A DNA stretch of 12,096 nucleotides from UBA6624 sp964517115 [NCBI: uncultured bacterium]. GTDB lineage: Bacteria > UBP7 > UBA6624. This document shows, in pieces, positions 7,603 through 12,096 of this stretch. The notes below the pieces were generated by a model. It was not told the DNA's origin, ran no database searches, and saw only the letters and a program-made list of their open reading frames with translations. A program made the position numbers and the translations under genes. Where the stretch lies: assembly GCA_964517115.1 (NCBI GenBank), contig CAZFBE010000026.1:1-12096 (forward strand), in the 5' to 3' direction. Positions within the stretch are counted from its first letter, which is position 1. Each line of letters starts with the position of its first letter.

Positions 7603-8541
7603 TCTAAATTCAGGAATTGGCCAAAAAACCAGGAAGGGCTTCCCTACGATGTCTGCCATTGGAACAAATCCTCCTGTAGCTGAATACTCCCCACTCATTT
7701 CAAATCCTTCTAAAATGAAGTTTCCTGAAGATTGTGATACCCAATGTCTTGAATCTTCTGAGTAGGGTCTATTGTCCCCCATAACAAAAAAATGCCCTTC
7801 TGGTACCACTAAAGGACCCACATTCATGCCGGACTCCCCATGAGTTGCATAATCTTCTTTTAGCAAAATGCCGTTTACATAAACATCCTTTCCTGAAACT
7901 TGAATTTGATCTCCACCAACCCCAACCACCCTCTTAACAAATAGTACCTTGGCGGTTTTCCCTTTTCCTGCTCCTTGGATTTTTGCTATTTTTTCATAAT
8001 CTATATCTTTTAAAAAAGCCACGATGTCTCCAGTTTTTGGAGAATTGAACCTGTAGGAAAATTTTGAATAAAAAAACCTTTCCCCGAGATTTAATGTTTT
8101 AGACATAGATGATGCTTGAAAATATTCTTGCTCAATCGGGACAGCTCCGGCACTAAGGAAAAAAACCTTAATCACATAGAGAAGAAAAATGGTTCTCAAA
8201 ATTCGAAATAACCCTGACCTCATGTCTGTAACTTCTGTGGCTCGAAAAATAATTGAACCTGATGCTAGAACATTGTCGCCTGCAGAGATGACAATTGTTG
8301 ATTTACCTGTTTGTATAGAGGCTGCATCAAAATCAACACCACCATAAAGAAGTGGTATTTTTAACTCCTTTCCCTGTTGGCTTCCAGCCGTCAAAACACC
8401 TATTCCGGTACGGATTGTTATTAGTATTTGGTCAGATTCTGGAGAAGGGTTTGGAAAATGAATCTTTACAGGTTTCCCATCTGCATAACGGACCCATTCG
8501 ACTCCGTTAAAGAATTCATATCTATCTGCAGGTTTATTCAT
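7591..8541 (-). CDS. lepB: Signal peptidase I, divergent copy with N-terminal extension and active-site-proximal insertion
   Basis: A 316-residue membrane serine protease that should remove signal peptides on the outer face of the inner membrane. Catalytic Ser145 (QASSMSKTL) and Lys203 (LFVKRVVGVGGDQ) are present, followed by VYVNG and the MGDNRPYSEDSRHW box (254-267). One transmembrane helix is predicted at about 113-132. Two features are unusual. Residues 1-110 are a beta-rich, mostly hydrophilic domain before the helix, probably cytoplasmic, and I do not recognise it. A segment of about 22 residues (268-289) separates SRHW from GFVP, which are normally joined as SRHWGFVP. The proline usual after Ser-Met-x is Lys148. 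The start overlaps the rnhB stop by 8 bases. It is the last gene of the leftward operon and overlaps pepC tail to tail by 12 bases. It is probably a specialised paralogue of the copy at 9860-10711. Confidence 0.87.
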   Translation of the reverse strand: MNKPADRYEFFNGVEWVRYADGKPVKIHFPNPSPESDQILITIRTGIGVLTAGSQQGKELKIPLLYGGVDFDAASIQTGKSTIVISAGDNVLASGSIIFRATEVTDMRSGLFRILRTIFLLYVIKVFFLSAGAVPIEQEYFQASSMSKTLNLGERFFYSKFSYRFNSPKTGDIVAFLKDIDYEKIAKIQGAGKGKTAKVLFVKRVVGVGGDQIQVSGKDVYVNGILLKEDYATHGESGMNVGPLVVPEGHFFVMGDNRPYSEDSRHWVSQSSGNFILEGFEMSGEYSATGGFVPMADIVGKPFLVFWPIPEFRLIR

Positions 8542-9091
8542 TTAGCATATTTTGCATTGCAACTGGTTTAAAGCTTGTTCGATGATAGTCTGAAATTTTA
8601 AATTTTGATATGCTTTTCAAGTGAAAACTTGTTCCATAACCCATATTTTTATCAAAATTGAAATCCTTATATCTTGAAGAAAGGCTTGACATGATTGAAT
8701 CCCTGTAAACCTTGGCAACAATGCTTGCAGCCATTACTGCTGGGATCTTGCTATCGGCCTTGATGAGACATGTAGCATTGTCTATGTTTGGAAGAGCATT
8801 TCCGTCAACAATAACCGGAATATCTGAAAACTCAAAAGAACCCTGGTGAGCCAGTTCCATTGCCTTTAGTGTTGCTGCAAGAATATTCCCCTCATCTATC
8901 AAGCGTGCTCCAATAACTCCTATTCCTATAAAATCTGAATTTTTTTCTATCTTGTTAAACAATATTTCTCTATTTCTTTGCGTGATTTTTTTGCTATCTT
9001 GAAGTCCTTGAATGTTTTTATTCAACAAAACACATGCAGCAACAACGGGCCCAGCAAGAGCCCCTCTCCCTGCTTCATCTATTCCTATTAT
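8534..9091 (-). CDS. rnhB: Ribonuclease HII, apparent non-canonical start codon
   Basis: Cleaves RNA in RNA-DNA hybrids and at single ribonucleotides. The translation opens IIGIDEAGRGALAGPV, with the catalytic Asp-Glu pair of the family. It continues with VDGN, KADSKIPAVMAASIVAKVYRD (third and fourth acidic residues), and MGYGTSFH near the C-terminus, which fits bacterial RNase HII. The usual start codons give only a TTG at 9028, which would delete the DEAGRG active site. Between the in-frame stop at 9140-9142 and the motif there is no ATG, GTG or TTG. I place the start at ATA 9091-9089, which overlaps the GTPase stop as ATAA, the position an ATGA junction would take; this gives 185 residues. 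ATT 9121 and ATC 9109 are alternatives, and a sequencing error or frameshift is possible. The product is certain; the start is not. Confidence 0.85.
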   Translation of the reverse strand: MIGIDEAGRGALAGPVVAACVLLNKNIQGLQDSKKITQRNREILFNKIEKNSDFIGIGVIGARLIDEGNILAATLKAMELAHQGSFEFSDIPVIVDGNALPNIDNATCLIKADSKIPAVMAASIVAKVYRDSIMSSLSSRYKDFNFDKNMGYGTSFHLKSISKFKISDYHRTSFKPVAMQNMLNE

Positions 9092-9867
9092 TCTGGTTTT
9101 TCCAGTGATATTCTTCCAAATTTTCCTTTTCTGTAAATTTTAATAAGCCTGAGTGCAGCTGCATTTTTGTCTAATCTTCCTCCAGGAAGCATAAAGCCCT
9201 GCCTGACAGCTAACCTTGACAAAAAATCCTCTTCTGATTCATCATCTCCAGCAAGGTTGAGGTTTTCTTCCCAGCCAGGAATTGATTTGTTTAAACTAGC
9301 TATAAGCTGCATGGCAATAAACTCAGAATCGTAATCTCCTTCAGGAACAGCTCCGCAACAAACCCTTCTCCAGTAAGAATCCAAATCCACATCATCATCC
9401 CCTATAACCCCTGGTTGGTCAAGGAGCATAATTCCATCAACCAGCTTAATCCACTCTTCTCCCCTTGTAATCCCCGCCTTGTCTCCTGTTGCTTGTCTTT
9501 TTCTCCCTACAAGTGCATTTATCAAGCTTGACTTCCCCGTGTTGGGAATACCGACAACACTAGCCCGTATTTGACGAGTTCTACTTCTGTGCTTTGCCCA
9601 ATCTCCAAGAGAGGCGCGTGCTTCTGAAATTGATCTTTTGTTGCTCTTGTCGATACCTAAGACCATAAACCCTGAAGACTGGTAATGTCTGATCCAAGAT
9701 CTTGTAATGCCCTTGTCAGACAAAGACGTTTTCATTAAAAAGATAATTTTTGACCTACCTTTAAATTCCTTCCTAAATGTAAGCGAAGTTGTTGATTTTG
9801 GGGCTCTTGAGTCAAGAACCTCCAAAAACAAACTAACTTTTTCTAATTTTTTCCAAGGGTTAATCAT
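9088..9867 (-). CDS. RbgA/YlqF-like circularly permuted GTPase with degenerate G4 and no FPGHM motif
   Basis: A 259-residue GTPase of the YlqF/RbgA group, which acts in late assembly of the large ribosomal subunit. The permuted motif order is visible: a VLDSRAP segment (17-23), then the G4 position (about 45-48), then G1 GIPNTGKSS (107-115), the switch-I segment TGDKAGITRG with its threonine, and G3 DQPG. The C-terminal region VRQGFMLPGGRLD and the ending KFGRISLE match RbgA. G4, normally NKxD, reads MKTS and has lost both the Asn and the base-specifying Asp. The start ATG 9867 overlaps the preceding lepB by 8 bases. The protein begins INPWKKLEKV and lacks the WFPGHM motif of RbgA. The short open extension upstream to a stop does not supply it. 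It may be a divergent RbgA or a neighbouring subfamily, so no symbol is given. Confidence 0.82.
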   Translation of the reverse strand: MINPWKKLEKVSLFLEVLDSRAPKSTTSLTFRKEFKGRSKIIFLMKTSLSDKGITRSWIRHYQSSGFMVLGIDKSNKRSISEARASLGDWAKHRSRTRQIRASVVGIPNTGKSSLINALVGRKRQATGDKAGITRGEEWIKLVDGIMLLDQPGVIGDDDVDLDSYWRRVCCGAVPEGDYDSEFIAMQLIASLNKSIPGWEENLNLAGDDESEEDFLSRLAVRQGFMLPGGRLDKNAAALRLIKIYRKGKFGRISLEKPE

Positions 9868-10711
9868 CAGTATATAAATTAGGAACGGTCCCTATCCTTG
9901 AAAATGGAGACCAAATAAACCAAGGCCTCCCCCTTATGTTGTTGTCGGGGATAGGCCCAAAAGATCGAGAATCAAATGAATTTTCTCGATTATCACCTAA
10001 AACAAACCAGCCAGAACCCTCTTCTCCTTTTTTTGGAATCTTCCATTCTCTTCTCACTTCTTTCATTTTAGGGCCATCATGAAAACCTTCGTTATATTCT
10101 CCGCTATAAGAAGAAGTTTTCTTCCCGGTGGTATATGTTTCAGGTAGTTTTTCCCCGTTAACATAAACTGAGCCACCATCTATTGAAACATTGTCTCCCG
10201 GACCAGCAATCACCCTTTTAACCCACAACTCCCCGTCTAGCCTTTTTACCTCTGCCGGAGGTTCAAAAATGACCATGCTTCCTCTTGGTGGGTCAGAAAA
10301 ATAATAAGAAGCCTTCAGGCCAAATAGTTTGTCTCCGACTACAAGATTTGGGACCATTGATTTTGTAGGAACGACAAAAGAGCAAAAAAGCCACGTTGAT
10401 ATGACCGCAAACCAAAACATAGCAAAACCAATAGATTCTGCCCAGTCCAAACAGACTGACTTGAATGTTGGTTGTGCGGTTATGTATTTTTTAAAATTAG
10501 ACTCATCATGAAAAATCCTAATTTTTCCATGTCGAAACGTTTGCAGAGCCAATATTGTTCCTTTTTCCCAAAAAACCTTTTTTCCAATCTCGTTCTTTGT
10601 TTGGAGCTTGCCATAATCAGTACCTATAACGCCTTCTGGGAAATCTTCTAAAAATACTGGGTCTATACTTTCGAACTTGCCTATAGCTTTTACAGAAAGA
10701 ATTTTTTGCAA
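9860..10711 (-). CDS. lepB: Signal peptidase I, TTG start, with N-terminal extension
   Basis: A 283-residue leader peptidase. It has catalytic Ser118 (VPTKSMVPNL), Lys165 (LWVKRVIAGPGDN), VYVNG (182-186) and the LGDNRENSFDSRSFGPIP box (238-255). One transmembrane helix at about 94-113 precedes the serine. Residues 1-90 form an extra, probably cytoplasmic domain of mixed charge that I do not recognise and that does not obviously match the extension of the second copy. The only ordinary start in the open frame is TTG 10711, 7 bases after the rplS stop. The next Met (residue 97) is inside the helix. No Shine-Dalgarno sequence is visible, so translation may depend on coupling with rplS. This copy is closer to the family consensus than the one at 7591-8541 and is the likelier general signal peptidase. 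Confidence 0.9.
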   Translation of the reverse strand: MQKILSVKAIGKFESIDPVFLEDFPEGVIGTDYGKLQTKNEIGKKVFWEKGTILALQTFRHGKIRIFHDESNFKKYITAQPTFKSVCLDWAESIGFAMFWFAVISTWLFCSFVVPTKSMVPNLVVGDKLFGLKASYYFSDPPRGSMVIFEPPAEVKRLDGELWVKRVIAGPGDNVSIDGGSVYVNGEKLPETYTTGKKTSSYSGEYNEGFHDGPKMKEVRREWKIPKKGEEGSGWFVLGDNRENSFDSRSFGPIPDNNIRGRPWFIWSPFSRIGTVPNLYTDD

Positions 10712-10718
10712 AATAAAA

Positions 10719-11078
10719 TTATCGTCTTTCTTTTATCCTGGCAGCTCTCTTGGAAAGCCCCCTTAGGTAAAAAAGCTTTGCTCTTCTAACCTTTCCCTTT
10801 CTTACAATTTCAATTTTTTCCAATCTTGAACTAAACAGTGGGAAAGTTTTCTCAACACCAATATTGCTGCTGTCTTTTCTAAGGGTGAAAGTTGCCCCTG
10901 GCTGAACTCCCCCTTTTTTTGCTATACAAACGCCTTCAAATGTTTGCATTGGTTGCCCTTTGTCCTTGTCGTCTTCCCTGTAAACAACCTTTATCGTATC
11001 TCCCGCTCTGAAACTGATAACATCTTTTTGTTTTTTCTTCAGATAAGCCTCTACTTTTGAATTTATTTTTATAGCCAT
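10719..11078 (-). CDS. rplS: 50S ribosomal protein L19
   Basis: A 119-residue ribosomal protein of the large subunit, located at the interface with the 30S. It is recognised by FRAGDTIKV (23-31), QTFEGVCIAKKGG, the TFTLRK segment, GVEKTFPLFS, and the basic end KVRRAKLFYLRGLSKRAARIKERR region. Length is typical. The start at ATG 11078 is supported by AGGAG at 11086-11090, which abuts the trmD stop, so ribosome loading is strong and specific here. The trmD-rplS pairing is the common bacterial order. The segment VYREDDKDKGQPMQ (32-45) is slightly richer in acidic and polar residues than the rest, within normal variation. Confidence 0.97.
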   Translation of the reverse strand: MAIKINSKVEAYLKKKQKDVISFRAGDTIKVVYREDDKDKGQPMQTFEGVCIAKKGGVQPGATFTLRKDSSNIGVEKTFPLFSSRLEKIEIVRKGKVRRAKLFYLRGLSKRAARIKERR

Positions 11079-11085
11079 AACTTTT

Positions 11086-11090
11086 CTCCT
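11086..11090 (-). promoter_or_regulatory. Shine-Dalgarno site of rplS
   Basis: AGGAG on the minus strand, 7 bases before the ATG of rplS and directly after the trmD stop codon. It is one of only two clear ribosome sites in this operon and fixes the L19 start. Confidence 0.75.
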
Positions 11091-11789
11091 TTACTTGCTT
11101 TTAATTAGATCAGGTCTTTTTTGTTGTGTCCTGTTTAAAGCCTGTTCCTCTCTCCAGGAATTGATTTTTTGATGATTTCCCGATAGCAAAACTTCAGGGA
11201 CTTTCATCCCTTTAAAATCTCTTGGTTTTGTATATTGAGGATATTCCAATAAATTATTTGAGAAAGACTCTTCTTCCAAAGATCTTTCTGAAATAAGCCC
11301 TTTTTGTAACCTTGTTGTGCTTTCAATCAAACTCAAAGCTGCTAACTCTCCCCCCATAAGAACAAAATCTCCAACCGAAATCTCTCGTGTTGCAAGTCCT
11401 GTTCTAATGCGTTCATCCACTCCTTCATACCTTCCACAAAGCAAGATAAAGCCTTTTGTTGAGGCTAAATCTGATGCTAATCCCTGGTTTAATTTTTCTC
11501 CTTGCGGGGAAAGTAATATAACTTCAGGGTCCTCTTTCTGCCAATGCTTTTCCTTTATATAGTCAACTGCTGAAAAAAATGGCTCTGGTCGCATGACCAT
11601 TCCAGCACCCCCTCCAAATGGAGTGTCGTCAACTGATTTGTGATTGTTGTCAAGGCTCCATTTTCTTAAGTCGTGACATCGTAAATTAAGATACCCTTCA
11701 TCCTGAGCTTTCTTTAATAAAGAACCTTCGCAATACCCCTCAATCATAGAGGGAAAAATGCTCACAACATCCACATTTAGAGTTTCCAT
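11091..11789 (-). CDS. trmD: tRNA (guanine37-N1)-methyltransferase
   Basis: A 232-residue SPOUT-class methyltransferase that makes m1G37 in tRNAs reading CNN codons and so prevents +1 frameshifting. The start VVSIFPSM is typical. Further motifs are VDDTPFGGGAGMVM, the knot segments LLSPQGEKL and LLCGRYEGVDER, SVGDFVLMGGELAAL for S-adenosylmethionine binding, and LLEYPQYTKP followed by VPEVLLSGNH. The arginine corresponding to E. coli Arg154 is kept (STTRL). The position of the catalytic Asp169 (EDSF in E. coli) aligns with Glu in EESF, which I think occurs in other TrmD proteins too. It lies 21 bases after the KH gene. The rimM gene that normally sits between the two is absent here. No clear ribosome site is visible. 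Confidence 0.96.
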   Translation of the reverse strand: METLNVDVVSIFPSMIEGYCEGSLLKKAQDEGYLNLRCHDLRKWSLDNNHKSVDDTPFGGGAGMVMRPEPFFSAVDYIKEKHWQKEDPEVILLSPQGEKLNQGLASDLASTKGFILLCGRYEGVDERIRTGLATREISVGDFVLMGGELAALSLIESTTRLQKGLISERSLEEESFSNNLLEYPQYTKPRDFKGMKVPEVLLSGNHQKINSWREEQALNRTQQKRPDLIKSK

Positions 11790-11810
11790 AACTTAATTAA
11801 TAAATACTTA

Positions 11811-12071
11811 CTACTCTTCTTCGTCTTCGTCTTTTTCTAAATCAACAAAAACCCGATGTCCATTTTTTGCTCCAATAGCACCAAAAACAGATCTCAGAGA
11901 TTGAATAGTTCTTCCAGATTTTCCAATAATACGACCTTTTTCAGATTCAGGAACTTTAATTATCAATTGTCCTGTTGCATCATCTTCATCAAATTCAGAA
12001 ACTATTTCTACCTCTTCACTATCAACTAATTGCGCGATTATATTTTTTAATAATTCTGCATAATTATCCAT
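11811..12071 (-). CDS. khpA: KH-domain RNA-binding protein (KhpA/YlqC)
   Basis: An 86-residue single-KH protein. The GxxG loop is seen in GRIIGKSGRTIQSLRSVF (about 46-63), preceded by the strand QLIIKVPESEKG and followed by HRVFVDLEKD. The C-terminus is strongly acidic (KDEDEEE). KhpA proteins bind RNA, often with the partner KhpB, and affect cell division and RNA metabolism in Gram-positive bacteria; the role in this organism is inferred. The start at 12071 is supported by a strong AAGGAGG at 12078-12084. Its place directly after rpsP is the classic position for this gene. Confidence 0.92.
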   Translation of the reverse strand: MDNYAELLKNIIAQLVDSEEVEIVSEFDEDDATGQLIIKVPESEKGRIIGKSGRTIQSLRSVFGAIGAKNGHRVFVDLEKDEDEEE

Positions 12072-12072
12072 C

Positions 12073-12096
12073 TTATTCCTCCTTGCTTGCCTCTTC
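12073..12096 (-). CDS. rpsP: Probable 3' end of rpsP (ribosomal protein S16), partial
   Basis: The first 24 bases of the leftward operon translate as EEASKEE followed by TAA (12075-12073), one base before the ATG of the KH gene. An acidic and lysine-containing tail like this is common at the S16 C-terminus, and S16 is the usual gene before ylqC/khpA. Only seven residues are visible, so the call rests on context. Confidence 0.4.
   Translation of the reverse strand, partial: EEASKEE
12078..12084 (-). promoter_or_regulatory. Strong Shine-Dalgarno site of the KH gene
   Basis: AAGGAGG on the minus strand, 6 bases before the KH-gene ATG. It is embedded in the last codons of the preceding frame (probable rpsP), as expected in a tight operon. 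Confidence 0.75.

Noticed and set aside
9026-9028. TTG 9028 as the rnhB start
   Set aside because: It would delete the DEAGRG active site, whose codons are intact immediately upstream in the same frame.
9088-9125. Programmed -1 frameshift joining the GTPase and RNase HII
   Set aside because: The rnhB frame is -1 relative to the GTPase, but no classic X XXY YYZ heptamer in the right phase is visible; only a run of five A is present. A non-canonical start is simpler.
1-12096. Defence system, mobile element, CRISPR array or RNA gene
   Set aside because: Nearly all of the sequence is covered by recognisable metabolic, envelope or translation genes, and no spaced repeats, transposase motifs, terminal repeats or tRNA-like cloverleaf were noticed.

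Overview
The window is AT-rich bacterial DNA, densely packed with genes that are mostly coupled by short gaps or overlaps. The content points to a Gram-negative, aerobic bacterium. SURF1 implies a haem-copper terminal oxidase. The complex-I/Mrp-type membrane subunits and a small BON lipoprotein fit an energised, two-membrane cell. The S16/KH/TrmD/L19/signal peptidase/circularly permuted GTPase/RNase HII neighbourhood is a housekeeping order I associate mostly with Firmicutes and several other phyla. I cannot assign a phylum from sequence alone. I saw no tRNA, rRNA, CRISPR, insertion sequence, phage or defence genes, and no stretch over 300 bases without a gene.

Region A (1-3091, plus strand): the 3' part of a proton-translocating antiporter-like subunit, a second complete subunit of the same superfamily, and a short BON-domain lipoprotein coupled to it by an ATGA overlap. 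This is the end of an Mrp/complex-I-like ion-translocating cluster that continues off the left edge.

Region B (3116-3829, minus strand): a single SURF1-family gene, convergent with region A and divergent from region C.

Region C (about 3847-7602, plus strand): an ADP-ribose pyrophosphatase-type Nudix hydrolase, an MsbA-like ABC exporter half-transporter overlapping it by 8 bases, and a PepC/bleomycin-hydrolase aminopeptidase.

Region D (12096-7591, minus strand): a translation and secretion operon read leftwards. It runs from the probable tail of rpsP through a KH-domain RNA-binding protein, trmD, rplS, signal peptidase I (copy 1), an RbgA/YlqF-like circularly permuted GTPase and rnhB to signal peptidase I (copy 2). 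Its genes serve ribosome structure and maturation, tRNA m1G37 modification, RNA-DNA hybrid repair and signal-peptide removal. The last gene overlaps pepC tail to tail.

I did not find a clearly new multi-gene system. The points most worth a second look are in region D. The rnhB frame has no ATG, GTG or TTG upstream of its catalytic motif, and an ATA codon sits exactly where an ATGA junction would be. The GTPase has lost its G4 motif and the family's N-terminal FPGHM motif. Two divergent signal peptidases each carry an extra N-terminal domain, and one has an insertion next to its active-site box. No rimM lies between the KH gene and trmD.
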